Origin: Solen grandis
Lineage: Eukaryota; Mollusca; Bivalvia; Adapedonta; Solenidae
NCBI GenBank assembly: GCA_021229015.1
Contig: CM037788.1
Location: forward strand, 38,526,024-38,590,023
Direction of reading: 5' to 3'
DNA length: 64,000 bases
The position numbers and the translations under genes were made by a program. Positions 46,586 through 59,327 of the stretch are shown here, piece by piece. The first letter of the stretch is position 1. Every line of letters starts with the position of its first letter. The notes under the pieces were generated by a model that ran no database searches, had not been told where the DNA came from, and saw only the letters and a program-made list of their open reading frames with translations.

Positions 46586-49500
46586 TGATGGCAATGTTTG
46601 TGCACAAGCTCTACTGTATATGGTGTGGTAATGTTTGTAAACAAGCTCTACTGTATATGGTGTGGTAATGTTTGTAAACAAGCTCTACTGTATATGGTGT
46701 GGTAATGTTTGTGCACAAGCTCTACTGTATATGGTGTGGTAATGTTTGTAAACAAGCTCTACTGTATATGGTGTGGTAATGTTTGTAAACAAGCTCTACT
46801 GTATATGGTGTGGTAATGTTTTACAGCTCTACTGTATATGTTGGTAATGTTTTGGACAAGCTCTACTGTATATGGTGGTAATGTTTTGACACTCTCTGTA
46901 TAAACTGTAAATGGTTGGATGTTTTGGACAAGCTCTGTTATGGTTGGAAATGTTTTTAGACACGCTCTGCTTTTTATACTGTATATAGTACGGTAATGTT
47001 TATGGACACGCTCTACTGTATATAGTACGGTAATGTTTATGGACAAACTCTACTGTATATAGTATGGTAATGTTTATGGACACGCTCTACTGTATATAGT
47101 ACGGTAATGTTTATGGACACGCTCTACTGTAATAGTATGGTAATGTCTGTGGACACGCTGTATTGTGTATGATATGGTAATGTTTATGGACAAGCTCTGC
47201 TGTATTTCGTATGGTAATGTTTGTGGACAAGCTCTTCTGTATATATTATGGCAATGTTTGTGGACAAGCTCTAATGTAATAGTATGGCAATGTTTGTGGA
47301 CAAGCTCTAATGTAATAGTATGGCAATGTTTGTGGACAAGCTCTAATGTAATAGTATGGCAATGTTTGTGGACAAGCTCTAATGTAATAGTATGGCAATG
47401 TTTGTGGACAAGCTCTAATGTAATAGTATGGCAATGTTTGTGGACAAGCTCTAATGTAATGGTATGGCAATATTTGTGGTCAAGCTCTAATGTAATAGTA
47501 TGGCAATGTTTGTGGACAAGCTCTTCTGTATATAGTATGGCAATGTTTGTGGACAAGCTCTAATGTAATGGTATGGCAATATTTGTGGTCAAGCTCTAAT
47601 GTAATAGTATGGCAATGTTTGTGGACAAGATCTTCTGTATATAGTATGGCAATGTTTGTGGTCAAGCTCTAATGTAATAGTCTGGTAATGTTTGTGGATA
47701 AGCTCTACTGTATATAGTATGGCAATGTTTGTGGACACGCTCTAATGTAATAGTATGGCAATGTGTGTGGACACGCTCTACTGTATATGATATGGCAATG
47801 TTTGTGGACAAGTTCTACGGTTTATGGACAAGCTCTGCTGTATTTCGTATGGTAATGTTTGTGGACAAGCTTTCTGTATATAGTATGGCAATGTTTGTGG
47901 ACAAGCTCTAATGTAATAGTATGGCAATGTTTGTGGACAAGCTCTAATGTAATAGTATGGCAATGTTTGTGGACAAGCTCTAATGTAATAGTATGGCAAT
48001 GTTTGTGGACAAGCTCTAATGTGGTAGTATGGCAATGTTTGTGGACAAGCTCTAATGCAATAGTATGGTAATGTTTGTAGACAAGATCTTATGTAATAGT
48101 ATGGCAATGTTTGTGGTCAAGCTCTAATGTAATAGTATGGCAATGTTTACGGACAAGCTCTAATGTAATAGTATGGTAATGTTTTTAGACAAGCTCTACT
48201 GTATATAGTATAGCAATATTGTGGACAAGCTCTAATGTAATAGTATGGCAATGTTTGTGGACAAGCTCTAATGTAATAGTATGGCAATGTTTGTGGACAA
48301 GCTCTAATGTAATAGTATGGCAATGTTTGTGGACAAGCTCTAATGTAATAGTATGGCAATGTTTGTGGACAAGCTCTAATGTAATAGTATGGTATGTTTG
48401 TTGATAAGCTCTTCTGTATATAGTATGGCAATGTTTGTGGACAAGCTCTAATGTAATAGTTTGGCAATGTTTGTGGACAAGCTCTAATGTAATAGTATGG
48501 TTATGTTTGTTGATAAGCTCTTCTGTATATAGTATGGCAATGTTTGTGGACAAGCTCTAATGTAATAGTATGGCAATGTTTGTGGACAAGCTCTAATGTA
48601 ATAGTATGGCAATGTTTGTGGACAAGCTCTTCTGTATATAGTATGGCAATATTGGTGGTCAAGCTCTTATGTATATAGTATGGCAATGTTTGTGGACAAG
48701 CTCTAATGTAATAGTATGGCAATGTTTGTGGACAAGCTCTTATGTTATAGTATGGTAATGTTTGTGGATGAACTCTTCTGTATATAGTATGGCAATGTTT
48801 GTAGACAAGCTTTAATGTAATAGTATGGCTATGTTTGTAGACAAGCTCTAATATAATAGTATGGCAATGTTTGTGGACAAGCTCTAATGTAATAGTATGC
48901 AATGTTTGTGGACAGGCTCTAATGTAATGGTATGGCAATGTTTGTGGTCAAGCTCTAATGTAATAGTATGGCAATATTTGTGGTCAAGCTCTAATGAATA
49001 GTATTGAATATTTGTGGACAAGCTCTAATGTAATGGTATGGCAATGTGGACAAGCTCTAATGTAATAGTATGGTAATGTTTGTGGACAAGCTCTAATGTA
49101 ATAGTCTGGCAATATTTGTGGACAAGCTCTAATGTAATAGTATGGCAATGTTTGTGGACAAGCTCTAATGTAATAGTATGGTAATGTTTGTGAACAAGCT
49201 CTAATGTAATAGTATGGCAATATTTGTGGACAAGCTCTAATGTAATATTATGGCAATATTTGTAGTCAAGCTCTAATGTAATAGTATGGTAATGTTTGTG
49301 GACAAGCTCTAATGTAATAGTATGGCAATGTTTGTGGACAAGCTCTAATGTAATAGTATGGCAATATTTGTGGTCAAGCTCTAATGTAATAGTATGGCAA
49401 TATTTGTGGACAAGCTCTAATGTAATAGTATGGCAATGTTTGTGGACAAGCTCTAATGTAATAGTATGGCAATGTTTGTGGACAAGCTCTATGTAATAGT

Positions 49501-51612
49501 ATGGCAATGTTTGTGGATAAGCTCTACTGTATATAGTATGGCAATGTTTGTGGACAAGCTCTAATGTAATAGTATGGCAATGTTTGTGGACAAGCTCTAC
49601 TGTATATAGTATGGCAATGTTTGTGGACAAGCTCTTCTGTATATAGTATGGCAATGTTTGTGGACAAGCTCTAATGTATATAGTATGGTAATGTTTGTGG
49701 ACAAGCTCTAATGTAATAGTATGGCAATGTTTGTGGACAAGCTCTAATGTAATAGTATGGCAATATTTGTGGTCAAGCTCTAATGTAATAGTATGGCAAT
49801 ATTTGTGGACAAGCTCTAATGTAATAGTATGGCAATATTTGTGGACAAGCTCTAATGTAATAGTATGGTAATGTTTGTGGACAAGCTCTAATGTAATAGT
49901 ATGGTAATGTTTGTGGACAAGCTCTAATGCAATAGTATTGCAATATTTGTGGACAAGCTCTACTGTAATAGTATGGCAATATTTGTGGTCAAGCTCTAAT
50001 GTAATAGTATGGCAATATTTGTGGACAAGCTCTTCTGTATATAGTATGGCAATGTTTGTGGACACGCTCTAATGTAATGGTATGGCAATGTTTGCGGATA
50101 AGCTCTACTGTATATAGTATGGCAATGTTTGTGGACAAGCTCTAATGTAATAGTATGGCAATGTTTGTGGACAAGCTCTACTATATATAGTATGGCAATG
50201 TTTGTGGACAAGCTCTTCTGTATATATTATGGCAATGTTTGTGGACAAGCCATAATGTAATAGTATGGCTATGTTTGTGGACAAGCTCTTCTGTATATAG
50301 TATGCCAATGTTTGTCGACAAGCTCTAATGTAATAGTATGGCAATGTTTGTGGATAAGCTCTACTGTATATAGTATGGCAATGTTTGTGGACAAGCTCTA
50401 ATGAAATAGTATAACAATGTTTGTGGATAAACTCTACTGTATATAGTATGGCAATGTTTGTGGTCAAGCTCTAATGTAATAGTATGGCAATATTTGTGGT
50501 CAAGCTCTAATGTAATAGTATGGCAATGTTTGTGGACAAGTTCTAATGTAATAGTATGACAATGTTTGTGGACAAGCTCTAATGTAATAGTATGGCAATA
50601 TTTGTGGACAAGCTCTAATGTAATAGTATGGTAATGTTTGTGAACAAGCTCTAATGTAATAGTATGGCAATATTTGTGGACAAGCTCTAATGTAATATTA
50701 TGGCAATATTTGTGGACAAGCTCTAATGTAATAGTATGGCAATGTTTGTGGACAAGCTCTAATGTAATAGTATGGTAATGTTTGTGGACAAGCTCTAATG
50801 TAATAGTATGGCAATGTTTGTGGACAAGCTCTAATGTAATAGTATGGCAATGTTTGTGGACAAGCTCTAATGTAATAGTATGGCAATGTTTGTGGACAAG
50901 CTCTAATGTAATAGTATGGCAATATTTGTGGACAAGCTCTAATGTAATAGTATGGCAATATTTGTGGACAAGCTCTAATGTAATAGTATGGCAATATTTG
51001 TGGACAAGCTCTAATGTAATAGTATGGCAATGTTTGTGGACAAGCTCTAATGTAATAGTATGGCAATGTTTGTGGACAAGCTCTAATGTAATAGTATGGC
51101 AATATTTGCGGACAAGCTCTAATGTAATAGTATGGTAATGTTTGTGGACAAGCTCTAATGCAATAGTATGGCAATATTTGTGGACAAGCTCTAATGTAAT
51201 GGTATGGCAATGTTTGTGGACAAGCTCTAATGTAATAGTATTGTAATGTTTGTGGACAAGCTCTAATGTAAGAGTATGGCAATGTTTGTGGACAAGCTCT
51301 AATGTAATAGTATGGTAATGTTTGTGGACAAGCTCTAATGTAATAGTCTGGCAATATTTGTGGACAAGCTCTTCTGTATATAGTATGGCAATGTTTGTGG
51401 ACAAACTCTAATGTAATGGTATGGCAATGTTTGCGGATAAGCTCTACTGTATATAGTATGGCAATATTTGTGGACAAGCTCTACTGTATATAGTATGGCA
51501 ATGTTTGTGGACAAGCTCTACTGTATATAGTATGGCAATGTTTGTGGACAAGCTCTAATGTAATAGTATGGCAATGTTTGTGGACAAGCTCTACTGTATA
51601 TGGTATGGTAAT
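46586..51612. repeat. 36/37 bp minisatellite array, ~5 kb, ~138 units
   Basis: A continuous tandem array with the core GCAATGTTTGTGGACAAGCT. Two main unit types alternate: a 36 bp unit in which the core is followed by CTAATGTAATAGTATG, and a 37 bp unit with CTACTGTATATAGTATG or CTTCTGTATATAGTATG. The left edge (46586-46850) is built only of 37 bp units of a distinct subtype (TGTAAACAAGCTC, TATGGTGTGGTAAT), then 46850-47160 is degenerate. The 36 bp unit dominates 47200-51400 and 37 bp units reappear at the right edge. Because 36 is a multiple of three and the unit lacks stops in several frames, open frames of up to 347 codons arise on both strands. These are by-products, not genes. Confidence 0.97.
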
Positions 51613-53489
51613 TAAGTTCAGAGGTTACACGTCGGAAAGGCGACAACATATGTCAACCCAGAGAAAAATGTTACCTTACCTGTTCGTATTTCTTAAAATA
51701 AATTTTAGTAAAGACTTAGAGCTTAAGTAAAAGTAATATTTAGCTTTGGGAATTATTGAAGAAATATTAACGTTTCATATGGATGCTGTAAGATATTATT
51801 TAATCTAAATTGAGAGAAGAAGGGCAGAAAAAAAAGATAGATGACAAAACTGTTAAGAGAAATTAGAGATCTGAATATCATCTTCAGAATCTAGGACCAG
51901 AAGACATTTTCTAACAACTGATATAATAACACTAGGTCAAAGTCATCATGGGCTTTCAATGTTGTTTTTAAGTCAATAAAAACAATAAGTTGAAATTGTG
52001 CCTTAATAACACACTTAAGCGGGGGAAATTCGAACCAGGAAGCCGCCGAATCCGTTTTATTAGCCATATTAGGTAATTCAAAGCAGGTCTCGCTGATCAG
52101 ATATTTTTGTCAATGGATGTGTGGCATTTATATCATTCTGTGACTGTTTTGATGCTTAAGGCTTAACGACATTATTTTTCTTTAGATTTGGTTCCTGGCA
52201 AGGAGTTACAAGTCTTACTTCTTACTACTGCTTATACAACACTAGCTTCTACTATTGTTACTGTCACAGCATTCATTGATCGTCTACCGTTCGGGCACTT
52301 TAAATCTAGTATTTGAATCTTGGGTTATCATGTGAGAGATAGGGGCATGGCCAGCTTTTTTCAACTTATAGGCCCATACAAGGAATTCGAGGGGCCGGTA
52401 CAGTGGTCTGATGAGCTTCACCTCTAGAAGCCGGAAACGAGCAGAGATTAAAAAAGAGCAAAATGCATGTTCCGAAGGTATCCCCTTGCAGTTTTATTGC
52501 AGTTTAGGGACTTTTGAAATTGTCATTTTCTTGACCAACTTTAAGACTCGGGCCTAGAGGGCCTATTAGTAGCTAGGCTACTGAGAAAGCGGGAATACGG
52601 TATGTTGATGGTTCAATATATTCGAGTTCTTCCACCACCTGTGATTACGCGGCTAGACGTCTCAGTATAACTGAGATACTGTCGCCCAGACTGTAAGACC
52701 AAAACAATACCAACCATAACCATTTTGTTATGCATTTAAAAATAGGTTTACGGTAACTGTTTTTTAATGACTAAGAAAACGATACACGATGAGATCCCGG
52801 ATCCATGTAAGGTTTAGATTACAACAGTATAAATTAATTAGTCTTGAATTAAAATGGATAAAAGTCACTTATGAATCATTAAGTGGTGTTCGTGGCTGGA
52901 ATACAGTTTGATATATTAAAACTTATGACAGTTATTTGTCATAATAAACTAAGGTCATTACCCATTTTAATTATTTCCCAACTGTCCTATATATGTAGTA
53001 TAAAAGTGAGGTTAAGCAACCCTAGCTTGTGGGCTAAAAAGATTTTTTTTAAAGTTTAAACCAGAGCACTAGCAAAAGCGAATAAATAGCGACATGGAAA
53101 TAGACTACGCTGTTTATTTCCGCAAATGACGTCAGCAGGTAAAAACGACCATTTTAATCACAATAACTTTTTTATGACCTCAATGTTTCCCTACAGTTTT
53201 GACAGCAGCAACCACAAAACATGTATTGTACTGTTTTAAGAATGACTAAGGTCCTTTTAATTAGGCAGCCTCCATTAATAAACACCTACTACGTAAATCA
53301 CGGAGCTGGGACAAACACATGACTTACACTTGAGTGGACTTCCGTAGTGTAGCGAGAAGGGAATTTATTGGTCGCCGAAATATTCGGCTTCCGGGCGTAA
53401 TAGTCTTGAATACCTGCCCCCGATTTTGCTATTTTTAGTTTGATTGAAATTCATCCGACAGAGTATTTTGGTCATTTGAGGCCTAAGAT
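51613..53489. other. Intergenic, no recognised gene
   Basis: Unique-looking sequence. At 52400-52447 there is a tRNA-arm-like or hammerhead-like motif (see findings). No open frame of interest. Confidence 0.4.
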
Positions 53490-53652
53490 ATCTAAATGAG
53501 ACAGATATGGTGCTGCCTAACTGCCATATCATACCGTGTACCACATCCGGGCACTTGGCCAACCAGTCCCGGAAGAATCCCAATGTGCTGAGTAAGAGGG
53601 TATCGAACTCACAAGCACCCAGACGTTTAAACATAACGGCCACCGAGACAAG
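53490..53652 (-). mobile_element. SINE (tRNA-headed family), degenerate copy with head
   Basis: On the minus strand, the head reads GTCTCGGTGGCCGTTATG, then GTGAGTTCGATACCC (B-box). A shortened body contains GGGACTGGTTGGCC and AGGCAGCACCATATCTGTCT. The middle is diverged and the 3' tail is lost. Confidence 0.6.
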
Positions 53653-54939
53653 TTCCATCAATTGACCAGACAGCTTTAATTAAAAAGCATTGCTAGTCAT
53701 TTGAATTATGCACTGTTTTAAATGTTTTGTTGACATCTGAAAAAAACAGAGTCTAAAATGTAAACATTCTTTCAGAAATTAATGTAAACATTTGTCTTAA
53801 AATATGACATTACAAACGAAATCATATCAATAACGAGAAAACAGCAGCATCCGAATAACAATAAAAACATCAACAATAACACAAAAACAACAAAATCGTT
53901 ACATTTCTTTCCTCTTTTTGACAAAATCTGTATATATTTTGATAAGAGGTGAAGCTTAAATTATTTTCGTATTTTATATTTACTTGTGCCCGTGCGTTAA
54001 AATCACCTGTACACTGTATTCTAAGGTAACTGATAGTACACATGTATACGTAAATGATTTATAAAATCGTGATTAAATATCATCCTTATAATCAGTTAAA
54101 TTTATAAATAACTTTTAATGTAAAATATTGTGGTAAACCAAAAATCACCGTGCACGTAAATATGTATTTCAGAAGAATTAGACCAGAACAGTAACGCACG
54201 AGCCAGTTTGCGTGTTGGTTTCAAGCGCGGATCAAGAGGGGAGCCAGTAGTCCATGATCTCACCTCACGTCTTGTAATCTAAGTCTCCAACTTAAAATAT
54301 CCTTACATCCACTGCCATTTCAGGATTAAGACTCAGATCAATTGCTTGATCTCCACATGTTTTCTGTTGTTCGGAAATTTGACCACCTTTGCTGACATGT
54401 AGGTCACTCTGATGTCATCAATGATTTTCTACGAAATGAAACCCGGAGGATTCCGGAGTAACACGATTTCATTACGCAAACACCACCTGCGTATATTATT
54501 TTATTCAACTTATGAAGTTTTGCCTTGTCCTAATTATTTGTTATATTCTTTACAATATGACGAAACGCGCTCTGACGTTATCGGCGATTATACGGAATAT
54601 TCCGGAGAAAGACGAAGTAAAACGATTTAAGTGAACGATGTCACTTTGACATTGCGGTTACTGACCGCAAAATCCTTTAGAACATGCAAATACCATTAAA
54701 GCGACCATTCCTGACCCCTTTCTTGCCTTTCATGTTAATCGATCATTAGTCCTACTCTATGTGCTCATAAAAAATAAATGTACATTTTTAGACACGTTTC
54801 TCTTGACATTTGTTAATAATGTTTAATGACACCATATAGAGGCGTGTCAAACAAATTCACGAGCTCTTTCTGCATAAAAAATTCACCCACTTTCAGGGTC
54901 GTATGAAAAATTGTCCTTCAAATTAATTTAAATGAGAGT
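53653..54939. other. Intergenic, no recognised gene
   Basis: AT-rich. A 72-codon plus-strand frame at 54412-54630 has mixed composition but no recognised motif and overlaps a patch of GGAGTAACACGA-like short repeats, so it is not called. Confidence 0.35.
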
Positions 54940-55197
54940 TTAACCCTTTACCTCATGCATATTCATTTAACCCTTTACCTCATGCATATTCATTTAACCA
55001 TTTATGACTGAATTTATGATATATGAAACAATGGATATTTATTTTCCGTACAGACTGTGTAGAATCTGAGTTACAATATTGTTGGAACAGAGGACACATT
55101 AATCTGGTAAAGTGTTCTGGTATGTATTTAAAAAAACACTTTATGTAGTGGAAGCGATCTTCTACGTCTGCAAAGGTGTAAAAATGTAAAGGGTTAA
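54940..55197. mobile_element. piggyBac-like MITE (TTAA target, CCCTTTACC ends), copy 1
   Basis: The element is bounded by TTAA at 54940-54943 and 55194-55197. The inverted ends are TTAACCCTTTAC and GTAAAGGGTTAA, perfect over 12 bp. The left end is duplicated as a 27 bp direct repeat (54940, 54967, and a partial third at 54994). TTAA targets and CCCTTT-type termini are features of the piggyBac superfamily. No transposase is present. Related copies are at 59101-59327 and ~26948-27149. Confidence 0.75.
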
Positions 55198-57586
55198 TGC
55201 TAAAGAGACTAAAGAGATACGGCGGACATACACAGGGCTTGTGACAGAAGGCCAATCCCAAAAGTCAGAAATTTGACAGTCAAAATGGACACAGGTCTCA
55301 GGAATTAGATTTTGACAAGCATATAATGCATGGCTTTTTACACATTGCCAATGCCATGGGGTGGGGATTTAGAATCCAAAAATCGAAAAATGTTAAATTC
55401 TCCTAGGTCAGCCCGCCACTCCCCCTGGGACAAAATATTGATAGGTACCTTTGTCAATATTTAAAGGAATGAAGGTCATTCGTGTCCAACTCCCAACATT
55501 GTGGGACATGGGAAACGTGGCAGGGGACATCCGTATTCTGTGGACAACAGTTTGTTTAAAATCAAAAATGCAGTTGTAGGATAGTTTTCATTTTTTTCAT
55601 TTTCCATGTTACTAAATACACATAAAATTATTTAGTTTTGATGCAGTCAAATTACTAAATGTTTGTCTGCTTTAAATTGCAGTCATCATCTAGAACAGAA
55701 ATAAAAGAGAAAAAGAAAGAAAATAAAGATTTATAAGATACTGTCGACTTAGCGATAAATTCTCTGGCGCCATCCGTGGACCGATTTATTACTTTTTTAT
55801 CAATCGGAAATACTCGGCTAAAGACGTTTATCTACGTTTCTTTACATGGTTTACTACGAGTTATGATCTGAGTTTCGAACGCGGAAAATGGTGACTGGTT
55901 ACTAGGTTAATTTGTGGCGACAGTTTGTGGTCAAGCGCTTGCTCTCGCTCGCCACCCAGTCTGGCGCTGACGTTGATCGACGAAAAACCCCATTATAATC
56001 AAGTAGACCCCCTGGGGGTCGCGACACAAATTTATGAGTTACTTCGTATGGAAATGTAACATCATTCTGACTTGCCTTCATGGTTCTCAGGTCACTTTTA
56101 AAATAAATATTTATCTAAGTATTCTATAATATATTCAGCTGTAATAGATACAGAAAGAAAGTAGTACTACACTTAAAAATAGTGAAAACCTGAATGCAAC
56201 AAGGTAATATTAACAATAGCTCCAAACAAACTCGGAATTTATAAATACTTTCTAAATACCAAGAGAAAATGCACAGTTCTCATACAGTACTCAAATGTAT
56301 ACGCTAAACATAATATATCCATGTATTTGCAAAATCTGAGTGCAGCGCACCGACGTATTCTTTGTATATTGTAACTTTGGAATTCTGATAGCCAAAGAAC
56401 TCTAAAATGATCTTCGCAAATATCCCCAATGAAAGAGTAATGAGCAAAATGATTATTTTTTAGACATTCGATTTAAGTTTCTATAATTTTCCATTATTGC
56501 TTTTTTTTTTAAATCCATAATCTCAAATGTTTGAAACATTAAATATATAATTACTTGTTTACACGTCAACTCATCATTCATCATTGTAATAAATGAGTAA
56601 AAAATATAGATAAATAAAAAATAAATTTTAAACATTGCCTTTATTTAGAAGACGAAGCAAACCCGAAACGGACCGCATGTAAGTTTTTTCTTTATTAATT
56701 AGGATTAATAAGTTTCAAAGATTAATTTAAAAGTTTGAGTTATTGTAGTTCTGAAAGCGAATGATGCGTTCATCCGTATATCCTTTGGTTTATGCAAACT
56801 GTATTTATCTTAGCAACCCGAGAAATGAAACGCTATATTGATTCTGTCAGCGCGATTTTGCATTGAGATATTGGTCCCTATGCACGTGTGTTTGATATTT
56901 TAGTCCGCTCCGTGTCTATTGCTAGTGAAAATAATAATATACAGGAAAACAAAATGTAATTTAATTTGTGTTTGAACTTATTTTTATATGTCGATTATGA
57001 AACCGTTTCGTTTAAATAACACTTATCCTTCTTGACGATACCTGGGGCTGGACAAGTACCTTGCAAAGATTTTACCTAAATGTTTTTGAAAGAACGGTCG
57101 CTGACATAACAGACACGGGTAAAGCCCATTGAGCCCAAATTGTTGTGCATAAGAGGTAAAGGTGATAAGGGTTCGTGAAAGGGAAACGCGTTATCTGATA
57201 CCGCTTTGAGCAATTCGTGAATTTCTCCATTTCTAACATTTATTCTCCCTTTTTTTTCATTTCTTACATATTATGTTTCTCTCGACAATGGAAACCCAAT
57301 ACCAGTGTATCTAAAACAACTTGAAGTGGACCCGTTTATTTTCCGTCACCCGATCGTTACACCGGGTTTCATAAAGCCCCATTGTAAGAAACCCTTGCCC
57401 GCTGCACCTTGTTCTACCCATAAACAAACACTCACTCCTCAGGGACTGATATCCAGATAAAGACGTTTCAACTTTACCTTAACTGCATGCTATTGCGCAG
57501 CCTTCAGTTATTAATTGAACCGGTTATTTAATCTATACACCACGTACCAGCATACAGTTTAATCTCAAAACATGTTACCGACATAC
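55198..57586. other. Intergenic, no recognised gene
   Basis: Nothing convincing. A GC/CpG-richer patch at 55920-56030 (GCTTGCTCTCGCTCGCCACC, GACCCCCTGGGGGTC) stands out. The second motif is a 15 bp inverted repeat. Confidence 0.4.
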
Positions 57587-58158
57587 CCGGTTAACATTTT
57601 CAAGTCTCTCTCCCTCCGCCCCCGGTAACTTAAGTATGATTTCAAATTCATCTTTCCGGGAAAATGAAAACATCTTCAATATGCTCCACCAGAAAATATA
57701 AAAGCGTTTTCCAATGCCCATGTTTGAAAAAAGGGAATGGACATCTCAAAATGTTTGTTTGTTAAGTGTATTGTGTGACTGTTTCAATCAGTTGGAGACT
57801 ATGTCTACTTGAGACAGATACAGTGCTGCCACACTGCAGTATCACGCCGTAGACATGCGGCATGATACCACACTCAGTCACATTATCCTGACACCAGGCT
57901 AACCAGTCCTGAAACTACTACTATAACCTATACGTCAAGCAAGGGAGCTATACCAGTACTATTTTTACAACTTTGGTATGTCGCGGCCGGGGAAAGAACC
58001 CACGACCCCCGCTCACCAGACGGATGTTCTAACCACTCGGCCACCGGGGACATTCTCAAAAGGTTTTTAATATGCCCTTACTGGGAATATGAAAAAGTAA
58101 TCATGTTCCTGTGGAGTGGGATTTGAATTTGGGGGGCCACTTGAAATCGATAAACCGG
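57587..58158. mobile_element. MITE, CTGGTGTAACG family, copy 2, split by a SINE
   Basis: The left end CCGGTTAACATTTTCAAGTC and the right end (ACTTGAAATCGATAAACCGG) are inverted and match the ends of the element at 2032-2802. Without the SINE (57754-58047) the copy is about 280 bp. Internal blocks (CCCCCGG.AACTTAA, TTTTCCAATGCCCATGTTTG) also match. Confidence 0.7.
57754..58047 (-). mobile_element. SINE (tRNA-headed family), full copy with target-site duplication
   Basis: On the minus strand, the head reads GGTGGCCGAGTGGTTAGAAC, then GTCGTGGGTTCTTTCCCCGG (weakened B-box) and CCGCGACATACCAAAG. The complete body follows and a CTTAACAAACAAA tail ends it. The flanks GGACATCTCAAAATG (57739-57753) and GGACATTCTCAAAAGG (58048-58063) are near-identical and mark the duplicated target site. 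The host is the 57587 MITE, so the SINE is the younger insertion. Confidence 0.8.
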
Positions 58159-59100
58159 TAATTACCGGTAAACACTATTTAGGTTAAATATCAGTGTCGA
58201 TAAGATCAATTAAATAAGAAGTGATTTTTTACATATAGTTTTATGCAATGTACTTGTATTTATAGGCAAACTCTTTAGAATAAATATGAATAAATATTAG
58301 TGCTGGATTAATATAAGAAAGTCATAGTATGCAATGTGACTAAAATAAGACAAATAGAACACGAACAGTTCGTTGTTACATTTCAATACACTTAGCGTGG
58401 CCAGGAAGCAGTGAGATATAGAAGAATCAATATACAAGCCATGTTAAAGAAAAGAATTCGATATGTTAGCGATTGGGTAAGTAATGCAGGTAGATTTGTT
58501 TTTTAAAGATATTAAAGTTGCAGTCCCATGAGTGTAAATAAACTTCGATTAATGCTTTATCCGCAATTCGTCTAGATCAATATCGAACTTCTATCTTTAA
58601 AAAAACGTAAAACTGAAATACTTTAATTTGTAAACACAATCTTTAACAACCCGAGTATGAGGTCATAGGTCAGAGCCAATCAAAGCGACATCTAGGGCAG
58701 TCGTGCATCGAACGTAACAATTCGTTGAGGAGAATGGAATGAGCCAATCATTATGCTGTAAGTCCAACTCTCGATTACAAAATGCACAATCAGCAAGATT
58801 TCTTTCTTAATTGTTTTAATAGAAATATGAATAATTTAGTGAAGACAACATTTAGAATAGGATGGGAAATATGTCACAGAAGGGAAAAAAAATAAGATGA
58901 AGAATACGGGGTAGATGAATGAATGAATGATTGAATAAAAGAAGTAGAAACAGAAGGATACTCTTTTTTCCCCTTTAACGAGAAGTTGCAATCAATAAAC
59001 CAATATGCGACAGAACTGTTTTAAACATAGGTGTTTATTTTGACCTATTGTACTAAAAAAGGCTTTAAAAAATTTCCCTACTGTATATCATAAAGAAAAC
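58159..59100. other. Intergenic, no recognised gene
   Basis: AT-rich, with only short direct repeats such as GAATGAATGAAT near 58917. Confidence 0.4.
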
Positions 59101-59327
59101 TTAACCCTTTACTTCATGAATATTCATGTACAAATTCATGTCTTGTTGAATATTAATGAACTGAACTTAAAACAATATAGGAAATCATGAATTTTTCGTT
59201 GCCACACAGACTGTGTAGAAACTGAGCTACAATATTGTATAAGCAAACAGAGGAGACCCTGATCAGACAGCTTCTATACGGTCTGCTCTGTTTGCCAATG
59301 TGTCAAAATGAGTCTATATATAGTTAA
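59101..59327. mobile_element. piggyBac-like MITE (TTAA target), copy 2
   Basis: The left end TTAACCCTTTACTTCATGAA is intact. The right end is decayed to TATAGTTAA. Internal blocks ACAGACTGTGTAGAAACTGA, CAGAGGAGACC, TGATCAGACAGCTTC and CTGTTTGCCA match the other two copies. Confidence 0.65.

Noticed and set aside
46759..51477. Long open frames over the minisatellite, encoding 12-residue repeats on both strands (up to 347 codons)
   Set aside because: They arise because a 36 bp unit without stops stays in frame. Several frames on both strands are open at once, 37 bp units break them, and no start context or signal peptide is evident.
46586..51612. Direct repeats resembling a CRISPR array
   Set aside because: There are no unique spacers; the whole unit is repeated head to tail, and the context is a eukaryotic genome.
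55920..56030. CTGACG...CGACGAAA as a hammerhead ribozyme
   Set aside because: The invariant CTGATGA box is absent and no stems I or III are visible.
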